Assembly (NCBI GenBank): GCA_949751835.1
Contig: CATKHK010000084.1
Coordinates: 1 to 64,000, forward strand
Length of the DNA stretch: 64,000 nt
Direction: 5' to 3'
From: Blepharisma japonicum
Lineage: Eukaryota; Ciliophora; Heterotrichea; Heterotrichida; Blepharismidae
Below, one piece after another: positions 40,101 to 51,335 of this stretch. Each line of letters starts with the position of its first letter. Position 1 is the first letter of the stretch. A program made the translations under genes and the position numbers. Below the pieces are notes generated by a model that was not told the DNA's origin, ran no database searches, and saw only the letters and a program-made list of their open reading frames with translations.

Positions 40101-41603
40101 CTGATGACTACTATTTTTAGTGGGCTGAAAGCGGCAAGGACTATTTTTGAGAGAATGATGAATGCTCTATTAGATGCGCCTATAAACAAATTTTACGACG
40201 TCACACCAACAGGCAGAATTTTAAATAGGCTGTCTAAAGACCAAAATACGATAGATACTCAGCTATTATTCGCCCTAAATGGCTCTATTGGACAGATTTT
40301 TACAGTTTTAAGCATCATTTGTATGTGTGCCTACATTGTTCCATGGGTCCTTGTAGCTTTACCAATAGCAATTTATCTCTCAATGAAAATCCAAAATTTC
40401 TATATAGCTTCTAGTAGAGAACTTATGAGGCTAGAAAGTATGAGCAGATCTCCAATAGTCCAGCATTTTTCAGAAACTATTAGTGGAGCTAATACAATAC
40501 GTGCATTTGCTTTCCAAGAGCAATTTATAAAAAAAAATGAAGAACTAGTGAACTCTAATACTTCTATATACTTCCAACAGCAAGCTTGTAATTGCTGGCT
40601 AGGAATTACGCTGGAATTTGTGTCAGATTCTTTACTTACAGTAAGTGCTTTAATTATTGTTGGCTTTAAAGGACTCATAAACCCTGGGCTTGCAGGCCTT
40701 TGCTTGTCCTATGCTATAACTCTCCCAGAAAACATTTATTTCTTGATATTTGCGACCTCTTTCTTAGAAAACATGATGGTTTCTGTTGAAAGGGCTCATC
40801 AGCTAGCCCAAACTCAAGGAGAAGCCCCACGACAAAGGCAAAAAGACAGTGAACTTAAAAATAAACATTGGCCACATGATGGTGCAGTTGAGTTCGAAAA
40901 TTTCCAAATGAAATATCGTGATGATACAGAAATTGTCTTAAGAGGAGTTACAGGAACTGTTAAGCCTAAAGAGCGTATAGGAATTGTAGGAAGAACTGGC
41001 TCTGGAAAATCATCTTTATGTTTAGCCTTATTTAGAATAGTTGAATCTTATGGTGGAAAAATTTATGTTGATGGTGTCGATATTTCCGAAATAGGCTTAG
41101 ATTTGTTGAGGCAAAAATTGTGTGTGATTCCTCAGGATCCAACACTTTTCCAAGGAACTTTGAAAGAGAACTTAGACCCTTTTAATGAGTGCAAAAAAGA
41201 AGATTTGATAGAAAGTTTGAAACTGGTAGAAATTTTCCCTGATGAAAATCCTGCAGATGTTTTAGAAAAAGAAGTCAAAGACAATGGATCAAATTTCTCC
41301 TTAGGCCAAAGACAATTAATCTGCATAGCAAGAGCTATTTTAAGACACTCAAAAATTATGTTTTTAGACGAAGCTACAGCATCAGTTGACTATAAGACAG
41401 ACGCAATAATACAAGATGCCATTAGAAATAAGTTCAAAGATTGCACCGTTCTTACTATTGCACACAGAATAAACACAATTATGGACTACGATAGAGTTAT
41501 TGTAATGGACAAAGGAAAAATCGCAGAATTTGATACACCAGAAAGACTGATGGAGAAAAAAGGAATTTTCTATTCATTGGTGGTCCAGCATAAGAAGCTT
41601 TAA
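37178..41603 (+). CDS. ABC transporter, subfamily C (MRP type, full length with TMD0)
   Basis: A 16-nt intron (37208-37223) after ten codons restores the frame; the product is 1469 aa ending at TAA 41601-41603. TGA codons in the first 240 residues read as Trp. The extra N-terminal membrane domain (TMD0, about 1-195) and a linker are followed by the family's RLLTSWIYPLL segment, a first six-helix domain and NBD1 (Walker A GRVGSGKSS with Lys668, signature NLSGGQKIR, Walker B LLDDPLSAVD). A second membrane domain and NBD2 follow (GRTGSGKSS with Lys1272, signature SLGQRQ, Walker B FLDEATASVD). The Asp in place of Glu after Walker B in NBD1 is the ABCC hallmark: only site 2 hydrolyses ATP well. 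Substrates are typically organic anions or conjugates exported from the cytosol. Confidence 0.96.
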
Positions 41604-41610
41604 CAATAAT

Positions 41611-42264
41611 TTAGTCATTAAAACATATAAGCTTATTTTTCTTAAGAATTCGTTTGACATAAGGTGCTTTTATGCTATAATAAGATCAGGTTGGTGGCTG
41701 ATCTGATTTGGTAAGCTGTAATATCTTTTTAGTCGAATTTTTGGGAATTATTGGAAATTCCGTTGGTAGCACTTTTAGCACTCTTGATTCCCTTCTAATC
41801 ATTTTCTTTTTATTTTCACTTGGAAATTTAATAACACTTCCTCTTCTACCTTGTGGGGTACAAGATCTTGCAATTTTATCCAGAATTTTCGAGCTTTGCT
41901 CTGCATTAATTTTTATATTTGTTTTGTCTAACAAAGAAGTAGGCGATTCACTTTGGTTTAATTTTGACAGAGATTTTAATACACTTTTATTTGCAATATA
42001 TATAGGCTGTGTTTTATCTAAGTTTTCAGAAACCTGTGTAAAGCTATAATCGTCTTCTAGATCTTGTTCTGTTTCAACTGATTTCTGCACAAATTTCGAT
42101 GCTTTTGTCTTTCTAAAATCAGTTTCTCTGTTTTTTTGTGTAAAATAATTGTGAGTTTGTCTGGCTTTTACACTGAAAGTTCCAAAACTGGAATTTAAAG
42201 TGTCATTTAAAGAGCTTGCTGATGGGACAATTTCTAAACATCGTTTTGCTTTAAAAGTTCTCAT
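41611..42264 (-). CDS. Hypothetical basic protein
   Basis: The gene encodes 217 aa from ATG 42262-42264 to TAA 41611-41613; TGA 41686 is Trp. An in-frame ATG at 42343-42345 would add 27 AT-biased residues and is less likely. The sequence is Ser/Lys/Thr-rich and largely disordered, with PQGRRGSVIKFPSENKKK, a good basophilic (AGC/CaMK-type) phosphorylation site, and another in KMIRRESRVLKVLP. There is no membrane segment or recognised domain. The 3' end lies 7 bp from that of the ABC transporter, so the transcripts must overlap or be very short. Confidence 0.65.
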
Positions 42265-42406
42265 AATAATACTAAAATCATTGTAAATAATGATAAAATT
42301 ATTAAGTCTACTGAAAAAATCAATATAATATTTAAAGCAACTCATATAATAATTTTAATTCTAAATTTCTTGGTTTTGAATCACCATTTTATATTGATTA
42401 TCAGGA

Positions 42407-44272
42407 ATGTTTTCTTCAAAGATTATGAGAGTCTCTTCTCGTATTATTGGTCTTCGTAGATTTGTAAACTCACAGTCAAGGTATCAAGCAAACTATAAAT
42501 GGATTCCAAGTGCAGCTTTAGTTGCAGGTGTAGGGCTAGTGTCATTGAGCCCGATTTTCTGTGATGATAATCATCAAGACATTATTGCATGCAGAGAAAA
42601 TGAACTTATTGATGGAGTATTAAAAAAGGTTCAAGTAGGACAAAACCCAGAAAATTATATTGTAATTGCTAAAGTCAATGGATCTGTTTATGCTGTTAGT
42701 GGAAAATGCTCCCATTACAATCTTCCATTAAACCCTGGATATTTAGACGGCTATACTTTAATATGTCCATTTCATGGTGCACAATTTGATATTCGCACTG
42801 GAGAATTAATTGGGTCACCAGGCTTGAAATCTCTTCAATCATACGAAGTAAAAATTTCTGATGGAAATGTTATAGTAAAAATTCCAGAATCAAAAATTAA
42901 TGAAGTCACTGCTTCTGTTAATAGCCGAAGAATGGTCAAGAGAGATCCAAATAACCAAACTTCATTCGTTATTATTGGAGGAGGTGCAGCAGGTGAGTCA
43001 GCTGCAGAATCTCTTAGAAAAGAAGGTTTTACAGGTAAAATCACTATTTTAACCAAAGAAAAAATTCTTCCTTACGATAGAGTTCCAATCTCAAAAGCAT
43101 TTAAAAATGATGCCTCTCTATTAAGAAATCAAGATTTTTACGATGAGTATGGAATTGAAGTAAAAACTGAAGCAACTGTAGGCCAAATTGATAACAAAAA
43201 CAAAACTATCAAGCTAAAAAACCAAGAAGAAATTCATTATGATAAAGTTTTAATCGCTTCAGGGTCAGCAGCAAGAGTTCCTGGCCCTTATAGAAATTTA
43301 GCTGAAAATTTCGAAGGAATTTTTACTTTGAGATCAGCTGCAGACCATAGCAAATTCAAAGCTGCCCTGCCAAGTGCCAAAAATGTTATCATTATTGGGT
43401 CATCATTTTTAGGACTAGAAGCTGCAGCTTCTATTAAGCGTGGAAACCCTGAAGTCACTGTAACAGTTATGGACATTGAAAGCTCTCCACTAGAAAGGAT
43501 TTTTGGCAAAGAAATTGCCCAACAGATTATACAGTCCCATTCATTAAATGGTATCAATTTCGTTCTCGGAAAAAGTGCTAGAGCCATAAAAACAGTTGGA
43601 GGAAAGGTATCAAGCGTAAGCTATATGGATCAAGAAGCTGCTGAAATGAAGCCAAAGGAAATTGAGCTTCCTGCAGATTTACTTTTATTGGCGACTGGAG
43701 CTGCAATTCAGACTGATTTTATCCCAGCAAGCTTATTAAATTCAGATGGCAGTGTCAGAGTAAATAATCATTTGCAGACAATCGACCCAAATATATTTGC
43801 AGCTGGGGATATTGCATCTTTTTATAGCTTACTGTCTGAAAGCCAAGAAAGAGTTGAGCATTGGCAAGTGGCTCAAGACCAAGGCAGAGTTGCTGCTAGC
43901 AATATGCTTGGAAAAGGGACTTTTTATAGGTCGGTTCCATTTTTCTGGACAAATCAGTTTTTAAATGTGCAGTTTGTAGGGTTTAGCACTGGGTATGATT
44001 TTACTTATACAGAAACAAAAGAAGAAGGATCTCCTTTAAAGACGGGTAGAATTACTTATTTTTATAAAAACGGAAGATGTATTGGTGCTGCAGCTGTAAA
44101 CTGGATGGGAGCAATTATCAAGCTAAGAATTGCACTTGATAGAGGATTGATGCCAGCTAAAGAAGAACTTGTAGCAAAAACAGCGAGTTATGAAACCATA
44201 GCACAAAAGGTTAAAGAAAGTAGCCCTTGCGGATGTGCTCAAGGAAAAGCTTGCTGCAAAGGAAAAAAATAA
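42407..44272 (+). CDS. Rieske-domain FAD/NAD(P)H oxidoreductase, AIFM3-like, mitochondrial
   Basis: The gene encodes 621 aa from ATG 42407 to TAA 44270-44272. The N-terminus is a presequence-like basic stretch (MRVSSRIIGLRRFVNSQSR) followed by a hydrophobic segment about 33-50, so import into mitochondria is likely. A Rieske [2Fe-2S] domain is at about 60-160 with ligands C101-x-H103 and C120-x2-H123. The two-dinucleotide fold follows: FAD motif VIIGGGAAGESAAESL, NAD motif VIIIGSSFLGLEAAAS and FAD motif 2 FAAGDIASF. This order matches AIFM3/AIF-like proteins and bacterial ferredoxin reductases. The C-terminal tail, CGCAQGKACCKGKK, has five cysteines and is unusual; it may bind metal. Confidence 0.93.
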   Translation: MFSSKIMRVSSRIIGLRRFVNSQSRYQANYKWIPSAALVAGVGLVSLSPIFCDDNHQDIIACRENELIDGVLKKVQVGQNPENYIVIAKVNGSVYAVSGKCSHYNLPLNPGYLDGYTLICPFHGAQFDIRTGELIGSPGLKSLQSYEVKISDGNVIVKIPESKINEVTASVNSRRMVKRDPNNQTSFVIIGGGAAGESAAESLRKEGFTGKITILTKEKILPYDRVPISKAFKNDASLLRNQDFYDEYGIEVKTEATVGQIDNKNKTIKLKNQEEIHYDKVLIASGSAARVPGPYRNLAENFEGIFTLRSAADHSKFKAALPSAKNVIIIGSSFLGLEAAASIKRGNPEVTVTVMDIESSPLERIFGKEIAQQIIQSHSLNGINFVLGKSARAIKTVGGKVSSVSYMDQEAAEMKPKEIELPADLLLLATGAAIQTDFIPASLLNSDGSVRVNNHLQTIDPNIFAAGDIASFYSLLSESQERVEHWQVAQDQGRVAASNMLGKGTFYRSVPFFWTNQFLNVQFVGFSTGYDFTYTETKEEGSPLKTGRITYFYKNGRCIGAAAVNWMGAIIKLRIALDRGLMPAKEELVAKTASYETIAQKVKESSPCGCAQGKACCKGKK

Positions 44273-44417
44273 GGTAATCTTATAGTTATAATTTCTTAGA
44301 AAATAATGATAGTTAGCCTTATATAAAAGACGAAACCTCGATAAGCAAAATCTAAATTTTAAGAAATTCGATATTGAGATGTACGGCTAAGATGCCATAT
44401 TTCTTGTAATTTATTGA

Positions 44418-44786
44418 ATGGCATCAGTCAAGCGAAAGGCACCAGCACAAGCTAAGAAACTCGACCTCAAGTTCACAATTGACTGTTCAAATGTGGTAGA
44501 AGACAAAGTCATCATTATGAGAGACTTTGAAAAATACCTAAGAGAAAGAACTAAGGTCAATGGAAAGAAAGGAAACCTTGGAACCGATGTCAACCTCTCC
44601 AGCAACGCCACAGCCATCACTGTACAGAGCTCCGTTCCATTTTCTAAGAGATACTTGAAGTATTTGACAAAGAAATACTTAAAGAAAGTCAAGATCGCTG
44701 ATTACTTAAGAGTAGTCGCCACAGACAAGACCAAGTATGAGCTTAAATACCTCAAGATTTACGGAGAAGAGGGTGAAGAGGAATAA
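44418..44786 (+). CDS. RPL22: 60S ribosomal protein eL22
   Basis: The protein has 122 aa, the family length, from ATG 44418 to TAA 44784-44786. Diagnostic segments are [55 protein letters not shown] and [18 protein letters not shown], ending in the acidic tail (EEGEEE). It is a eukaryote/archaea-type large-subunit protein near the exit tunnel. The coding sequence has more C-rich codons (CTC, ATC, GTC, ACC) than its neighbours, which fits a highly expressed gene. Confidence 0.97.
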   Translation: MASVKRKAPAQAKKLDLKFTIDCSNVVEDKVIIMRDFEKYLRERTKVNGKKGNLGTDVNLSSNATAITVQSSVPFSKRYLKYLTKKYLKKVKIADYLRVVATDKTKYELKYLKIYGEEGEEE

Positions 44787-45174
44787 ACTTATTAAGCCTT
44801 TTATTAGAGTCATCTTCTCTAATCTTTAATTATCGAGGCAGGTATCAAGTCTCAATCGAGTTCTATTGATATCATAAATAATGCCTTTAATTTAATGGTT
44901 TTCATATGCTTAAGATACTTCTAGGCATTGAAAAATAATGTAAAGCCTTCACTTATCCACGATTATGAAATTAGCATGGCTAGAGAGTAAATAATTTTAA
45001 ATTAGGTTAAAGATTTAAGACATAAATTAAATTTATGATAATTCGGATACTTAAGTGTATAAAAGAGTTACAAATTATGTAAAAATTTATGCAAAAATTT
45101 AAGAGAATTTAAGAAAATTAGATCAAAGCAATCTTAAAATATAACTACATTTTTAAGAGATTAAAAATAATTAA
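44787..45174. other. Intergenic stretch
   Basis: AT-rich DNA with runs of A. I see nothing specific; it contains the 3' end of eL22 and the promoter of the next gene. Confidence 0.4.
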
Positions 45175-46101
45175 ATGACTTATGACCAAAGAGAGCTTGG
45201 GATAGGATCTGGGATTTGGGTATCAGGAATATCTTTAATTGTCGCAAGTTATATAGGACTTAGTATGATTTACGCAAATCATAAAAATATATATTTTTAT
45301 GAGGCTCAGAAAATGATTGATTTCATTTATTTTGCACCAATTATTATAGGATGGCCAACATGGGTGATTATTCTATTAGGAAGTGAAGGAGGAATTTTTG
45401 AATATATCGTAGATATATATAAAGCCATGATATTTTACTTCTTAATCTCTTATGTGCTAGCTATGATTGGAAGAGTTTCTGATGAAAAAGGATATAGATA
45501 TAATCAAGAAAAAATGATAAATTCTTTTTTAAGCATTCAAAGGACTGGATTTTTCTTTTTATTCTGTGGGAAAATAAAGCTGAGGAATAAAAAATGAGTA
45601 AAATCATTTTTATTTTATGTGAGATTAATTTCGATTTTATATATAGTCGCCTATATCTGCATTTTAATAGCAATTTTGCTACTGCTTTACGCTGATGGTG
45701 ATAATCTGCATTATGGAGAAATAGACCCTAATTATGGCTATTTTTGAATAAATATAACCATTATTTGTGTAACATTATTGTCTTCCCATGCTTTGTATAC
45801 CTTTATTCACACAATCAAAAAAATTCCTAATTTAAAAGGATTCAGAATTAAAAGTAAATTTTACATCATTGAGGTTTTTGCAATGCTAATACAAGTTCAA
45901 CCATTAATTTTTGGTGCTTTTGCTAAATGAAATTGAATTTCTGACAATGATAAATACGAGACAGACGAAATAGCTAGCTTTACATCAAATTTTATATTAT
46001 GCATAGAAATGGTGATTTTTGCTTTTATGCTAAAAATTCTATTTCCCTATACCGACTATATTCCATTACTAGACTCATCCGCTGAGGAATTGAAAATTTA
46101 A
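45175..46101 (+). CDS. OST-alpha/TMEM184-family membrane protein
   Basis: The gene encodes 308 aa from ATG 45175 to TAA 46099-46101; TGA at 45595, 45745 and others read as Trp. About seven hydrophobic segments are present (WVSGISLIVASYIGLSMIY; FAPIIIGWPTWVIILL; AMIFYFLISYVLAMI; LISILYIVAYICILIAILLLL). Diagnostic for the organic-solute-transporter alpha/TMEM184 (DUF300) family are the end region ALYTFIHTIKKIPNLKGF, then KSKFYIIEVFAMLIQVQPL, and NFILCIEMVIFAFMLKILFPY. Members are plasma-membrane or endosomal proteins, some exporting bile acids and steroids; the function in ciliates is unknown. Confidence 0.85.
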
Positions 46102-46162
46102 TTATTTAAAAATTATTTAATAATTTTTCACAATAAATAATAGCTTATTAGATGATAATGTA

Positions 46163-47407
46163 TTATATAATTGGTGTATGAGGCAACTCAGCATACTCTT
46201 TTGACTGCATTTCAGTAAGTCTTGACACAGTTCTGTCAAACGCAAAAACTTCGTCAAATTCTGCACCTTCTTCAGTATAAAGATCATCAATTCCTACTTC
46301 GGCTGTGCAGGTTAATTTTACTTTTCTATTGTAGAGCTCGTCAATTAACAAAATAAACCTTCTCATAATGTCCCTTCTATATACAGAAAAAGTAGGCACT
46401 CCAATCATTATTACATGATGAAAATGCTGAGCAATTGAAATATAATCAGCAGCTCCTAAGGCTTCTTCACACAATTCTTTAAATGTAAAAACTCCGCATC
46501 CATTTACTGAATTTTTACAAGTCAAAGTTCTACCTTGCATTACAGGAATCGTCAAAACTTCCCCTTTTTCTTTTCCAGTTACTTTTAAAAACATTTTTTT
46601 AGCTTCTTGCTCTGCAATAGTGTCGTTTGGTCATATAAAAGTCCTGAGGTGTTCATCATCCCCTCCGTATCGATAATCGACATCAGAGTTCATATTAATA
46701 ATTTTGCAATTATTTTTTAAATCATCAATAAAAGGTAAAAATAGAAATCTTTGCAATCCGTTATAGTAAAGGTCATCTGGAGGTCTATTCGAGGTAGCAA
46801 AAATTGCGACGCCTTCTTCTCATAATTTTCCAAATAATCGTTTTAATATCATAGCGTCAGCTATATCAGTCACCTGAAATTCATCAAAACAAAGTAATCG
46901 GGCTTTTTTGGAAATCTCTATAGCAACTTTTGGAACTGGATCATAGCCTTTTTCTGAGTCTGGAACATCAGCTTTGTTTAATTGGTGGATTATTTGATGG
47001 ACCTCTAGCATGAATTTATTGAAATGTACCCTGCGTTTGTGGGAAAGAGACACAAAGTCATAAAAAAGATCTAAAAGGTAGGTTTTTCCACAGCCAGGAC
47101 TGCCATGCAAATAAATTCCTGGGATTTTTCGCCAAGCTTGCTTGGTGACGTATTTTACTGTATCTTGTGAGCCAAATAATCTTCAAGAGGAGCTTTCCCC
47201 TTTAATTTCGATCTTTTCAGTGACAGTCACGCTTGGTAGTTGTAGATCCTCATAAAATTTTTGAAGTTCAGTGACTACAAAAGCTTGCTGGTGGTCTAGC
47301 TTTATTTCTCCAGAGTTTATTAAGGACTAAATAGAATTTACTTGGTATTTACCAATGAAATCAGTACTGAATCTGCGGAAAATGTTAGATCTCAGTAATG
47401 ATATCAT
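46163..47407 (-). CDS. AFG1L: AFG1-like ATPase (mitochondrial AAA-type)
   Basis: One 15-nt intron (47327-47341) after 22 codons; the product is 409 aa from ATG 47405-47407 to TAA 46163-46165, with three TGA codons as Trp. The N-terminus [17 protein letters not shown] is a mitochondrial presequence. Walker A is [18 protein letters not shown], Walker [16 protein letters not shown], and sensor 1 is [20 protein letters not shown], the hallmark of AFG1/LACE1/ZapE ATPases. A conserved end, [14 protein letters not shown], matches the family. AFG1 promotes turnover of misfolded or unassembled inner-membrane proteins (such as cytochrome oxidase subunits). Confidence 0.95.
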
Positions 47408-47680
47408 TTATAAAAAATTTAAGCCATATTTAAGGACGGTAATTTTTACGAATAAGATATCTTGATTTAGAAGTAAAGAGTAGGGATTAATATAAATTAG
47501 GAGGAATAATTATGATTTTTTTAATTTAAAAAAAATTATGATAATTTTTAAAAATTTTTTATGGAAATATTAATTGTTTAAATATAATAAAAATTTAAAA
47601 AAATTATTTAGAAAGTTTATTATAAATTTAAGTCAAATATAAATGGAATTAAGACTATTTTAAATCAAGAATTGGTTAAC

Positions 47681-49972
47681 TTAAGAAATAAGGATGCCAC
47701 CCCAGTCAGATGCAAAGAATCCTCCGAAAACAAGAGAAAGAATGGCAGAAAGCTTAACAAGAATATTCAGAGATGGTCCTGAGGTGTCTTTCATTGGATC
47801 TCCTACTGTGTCTCCAGTGACAGCGGCAGCTTTGATATCTTTAAATTGAGGGCTTGATTTAGGTACTAAGCTTTCTTTTTCAATATATTTCTTAGCGTTA
47901 TCCCAAGCACCTCCAGCGTTAGCACTGCTTGTAGCCATTTGGACTCCAGAAACCAAAATTCCTGCTAGTAAACCTGCAACAGCTCTTGGACCGAATAGCC
48001 ATCCAGTAATAATTGGAGTGAGCATGACCATCATGCCAGGTAAAATCATTTCTTTGAGTGCAGCTCTAGTAGAAATCTGAACACATTTTTCGTATTCAGG
48101 AGCATAGTGTGGGTTTCTCTTCATTTCTTGGAACTGTCTTCTGACCTCAATAACCATTTGGTTTGCAGCTTTTCCTACAGATTTCATGGTAAATGCTGAA
48201 AATGCATATGGTAACATAGCTCCAACAAGAAGTCCTGCGAATTGAAGAGGAGCCAAAATATTGACTTCAGTCATATTTGATCTGGTAATAAAGGCTCCGA
48301 ATAAGGCCAAGGACACAAGAGCAGCACTTCCAATGGCGAATCCTTTTCCAATAGCAGCAGTTGTATTTCCAGCTGCATCAAGAGCGTCAGTTCTTTGTCT
48401 GACTTCTTTCTTGAGGTGGATCATTTCGACCATGCCTCCAGCATTATCTGAAATAGGTCCATATCCATCAATAGCAAGGGCCAAAGCCAAGTTTGAAAGC
48501 ATTCCAAGGGCGGCTAAAGCAATCCCGTACATACTTGCAAAGTAGAAGGCTACATAAATTGTCACAGCCAAGCAGATGGTTGGGACAATGCATGACAGGT
48601 ATCCTAAAGCTAAGCCATAAATAATATCTGTGGCGGCTCCAGTTCTGCAGCTTTCAGCGACTTCTTTGACTGGGGTGTAAGCATAAGAAGTGAAAAATTC
48701 AGTGACATAGCCAATAATTAATCCAGACCAAAGTCCAAAGGCTAAGCAGATAAATGCATAAGTGTTCTTGCTTTGGATAACTTCATCACCTCTAATGAAG
48801 GTAAATTCTTCTGGAAGTACATAAAGGGTCAAGAAGTAAAGAGCTGGAGTTAATAGAATTGTGGAAATCACAAGTTGGTATTTTAAGGTTTTTTCAATTT
48901 TATCTTCACTGTCTACTTTCATGACATTTGTTGCAAAGAAACTTGTGAAAAAGCTCACAACAATCCCTGTAGCTGATATCAAAAGTGGATACAGCAATGA
49001 GCACATAGTAGAATTCAACTCAACAGATGTAGCAGCCACCACAAGTGCAGCGCAAGTGCTTTCAGCGAAGCTTCCGAACAAATCTGAGCCCATACCTGCA
49101 ATATCTCCGACATTGTCTCCTACATTATCAGCAATAGTTGCTGCATTTCTTGGGTCGTCTTCTTCTAATCCTTCCTCGACTTTTCCAGCCAAATCAGCTC
49201 CAACGTCAGCTGCCTTTGTGAAAATTCCTCCACCGACTCTTCCGAACATGGCAATTGTAGACCCGCCAAGTCCATAGCCAGCAATGCACTCGTACATATG
49301 TCTGATGTCTTCATTATCGTATTCTTCACCAAGATAAATTGTGGTGTAAAGCCAAATTAACATAAGTAAGTTAAGAAGGCCTAATGAAGTCAGGATAAAG
49401 CCAAGAACTGCACCTCCTCTGAAGGCCACAATAAAAGCATTAGCGAGGCCGTTTTCTCTGTTAATGGCTGAATAAGCACATCTGGAGTTGGAAAAGACGG
49501 CAACTCTCATACCAATGTAACCACTGGCTATACTTGTAGTAGCTCCAAGGACAAATGCGAAAACTGTCCAAAATTGTCCAAGCTCTTCTTCGACGAGGAC
49601 TGCGATGATAACTGAGAAAATTACGATGAAAACAGTCAAAATCTTGTACTCTTCCATTAAAAAGGCTCGTGCACCGTCTGAGACTGCTTGAGAAATGCGA
49701 GTTAAAGTGTAAACGACTTGATCCCAGTTTTCGTGGTAAAGGCCAGCTTCTTCTTCGATCCATTCGACTTCTCCTGTTCGCTTGTTGGTGCGTTGGACGC
49801 GTTCTGTTTTGACACCAATGATGTCTTTGAGATATCGAGGATCATTTCGATGATAGTTCCCTGCTTCTCCTACTGGAACTCTTGTAAGCATCATGATATT
49901 GTAAATTCCGAACACCAAGCCTAAGATTCCAGCACTGATGATGTAAAGACTAGTGGCTTCGTCTCCTAGCAT
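47681..49972 (-). CDS. Membrane-bound H+-translocating pyrophosphatase, K+-dependent type
   Basis: The gene encodes 763 aa from ATG 49970-49972 to TAA 47681-47683. Catalytic segments are intact: GGGIFTKAADVGADLAGKVE, DDPRNAATIADNVGDNVGD, then AGMGSDLFGSF, DNAGGMVEM, GGAWDNAKKYIEKE and TGDTVGDPMKDTSGPS. It couples pyrophosphate hydrolysis to proton pumping across vacuolar or acidocalcisome membranes and has about 16 helices. The motif GNTTAAIGKG has Ala where K+-independent enzymes have Lys, so this is the type I (K+-dependent) form, as in plant AVP1. The N-terminus is extended by a charged insert of about 40 residues (RTNKRTGEVEWIEEEAG). G+C is higher than in the neighbours, consistent with strong expression. 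Confidence 0.97.
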   Translation of the reverse strand: MLGDEATSLYIISAGILGLVFGIYNIMMLTRVPVGEAGNYHRNDPRYLKDIIGVKTERVQRTNKRTGEVEWIEEEAGLYHENWDQVVYTLTRISQAVSDGARAFLMEEYKILTVFIVIFSVIIAVLVEEELGQFWTVFAFVLGATTSIASGYIGMRVAVFSNSRCAYSAINRENGLANAFIVAFRGGAVLGFILTSLGLLNLLMLIWLYTTIYLGEEYDNEDIRHMYECIAGYGLGGSTIAMFGRVGGGIFTKAADVGADLAGKVEEGLEEDDPRNAATIADNVGDNVGDIAGMGSDLFGSFAESTCAALVVAATSVELNSTMCSLLYPLLISATGIVVSFFTSFFATNVMKVDSEDKIEKTLKYQLVISTILLTPALYFLTLYVLPEEFTFIRGDEVIQSKNTYAFICLAFGLWSGLIIGYVTEFFTSYAYTPVKEVAESCRTGAATDIIYGLALGYLSCIVPTICLAVTIYVAFYFASMYGIALAALGMLSNLALALAIDGYGPISDNAGGMVEMIHLKKEVRQRTDALDAAGNTTAAIGKGFAIGSAALVSLALFGAFITRSNMTEVNILAPLQFAGLLVGAMLPYAFSAFTMKSVGKAANQMVIEVRRQFQEMKRNPHYAPEYEKCVQISTRAALKEMILPGMMVMLTPIITGWLFGPRAVAGLLAGILVSGVQMATSSANAGGAWDNAKKYIEKESLVPKSSPQFKDIKAAAVTGDTVGDPMKDTSGPSLNILVKLSAILSLVFGGFFASDWGGILIS

Positions 49973-50228
49973 TTATTATTAACCATGATTTTCCAAGGTA
50001 ATCCATTAAAGCTTTTGGTGAACCAAAATCGAATAATGAGTAAGAATTTATTAAGTCCTTATTGCCTTTGCTTATATAAATAATTCCATAGCGTCAATTT
50101 ACTTTTTCACTGTCTATTTTTCTTGTGAAGCAATCAAAAAAAATTTTATTGAAAAATTTTTCTCAGTTAAATAATTTTTCAAAGATAAATTATTTTCAAT
50201 ATATATAGCTACTAAAGTTACTATATCT

Positions 50229-51242
50229 CTATTTATCTTGTAAACTCTTTAAAATCACCTCATTCATCATCCTTTCTTCTTCAGTTAATTCTAAATCCAT
50301 ATCTGTCCCTGCATTTTCTTGTGTTGGTCTTGAAATTCCTTCATCAAATTGTGAAAAAATATTCGAAAAAGTGGTTGGATCTGAAGACTGTTGGGAAAAC
50401 TCAGATTGGTGATACTCTTGTCTTATAACACCAGGTCCTTCTTGTCTTACGCTTGAATAATAGCTTCTCTGCCCTCCTGGGATTTCTTCTATATTGCTTT
50501 CTATATGTTCACTAAAAGGATCCTCAAAATTTTCATGCTCCTCTGAAAAGTCTCCTCTGTTTCCAAATTCTTCAAAATCTGGGACATAGTCAGCTTGGGT
50601 TATTACACTTTGTACTGGCTGTCGTGGAGGTGACCTTGTGTCTTCCATAAGAATTTTCTGGTAAATTTCTTCAGCATATTGTCTGTCAAGCTCTTCTGCA
50701 TATTTTTTGGCTACTTCTTGGTCAATTTCTTCTTCTTTTATGTCCTCATTATTTTCCATATTTTCACTCATCCTTCTCATGACTACTTCATTACGAATTT
50801 CGTCTATTTTTTTCTGAGCTTGGACTTCCTTAAAAGTTCCTAAACAGTCAACTTCTTCAAAATGATGCTGATAGTCTCTCATTGGGATAAATTTGTTGCA
50901 TCTTGTGCATAATTCAGTGCGGCTTCCGCATTGGTAAACATGGTCATTGAATTGCTCAAACGGAAACTCAGCTTCACAATATTTGCATTTCTTAGGAGCT
51001 TTAGGACACTCATGCAAGTTAAAAAGCTGAGGGTCGAATTTTTCATTGCAGGTTGGGCATTCTTTTGGAATATGATTTTCTTCATTGTGGGTTTGTTTTT
51101 CTGATTTTGGAACTGGCTTGTTGCATTGTTCACAGCGGTAAATGTTCCGGTGGCAGTGAATTGAATGCAAATCGTAGGATTGCTTGGGGATTTCTTTGTC
51201 ACTGAATAGCTCTTACCAGTTTTGGCATAGTTGCACTTCCAT
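50229..51242 (-). CDS. TRAF-type zinc-finger protein with UIM-like C-terminus
   Basis: A 15-nt intron (51202-51216, inside a Cys codon) joins exon 1 (51217-51242) to exon 2, giving 332 aa from ATG 51240-51242 to TAG 50229-50231. Residues 1-115 carry four to five Cys/His fingers of the TRAF/XAF1-TRAFD1 type (LCQNCDKEIPKQSYDLHSIH; YRCEQCNKPVPKSEK; CPTCNEKFDPQLFNLHEC; CKYCEAEFPFEQFNDH; LCTRCNKFIPMRDYQHH). The middle is acidic coiled coil (QEVAKKYAEELDRQYAEEI), and the tail ELTEEERMMNEVILKSLQ resembles a ubiquitin-interacting motif (Val in place of the usual Ala). A ubiquitin-pathway adaptor is plausible; no RING is present. Confidence 0.88.
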
Positions 51243-51335
51243 GATATATGAAAAAATAAATTATGATATTTTTAGTGGTATTTCACAATTCGAATTTATT
51301 TGCATAAAATAAATCTAGATTTATTTTAACCATAA
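51243..51335. promoter_or_regulatory. Short divergent promoter region
   Basis: 93 bp between the starts of the TRAF-type gene (minus) and the MGACSC gene (plus). It is strongly AT-rich; no distinct box is identified. Confidence 0.35.

Noticed and set aside
49461-49763. Antisense or shifted ORFs in the pyrophosphatase gene
   Set aside because: They lie within a highly conserved catalytic region read in another frame; shadows only.
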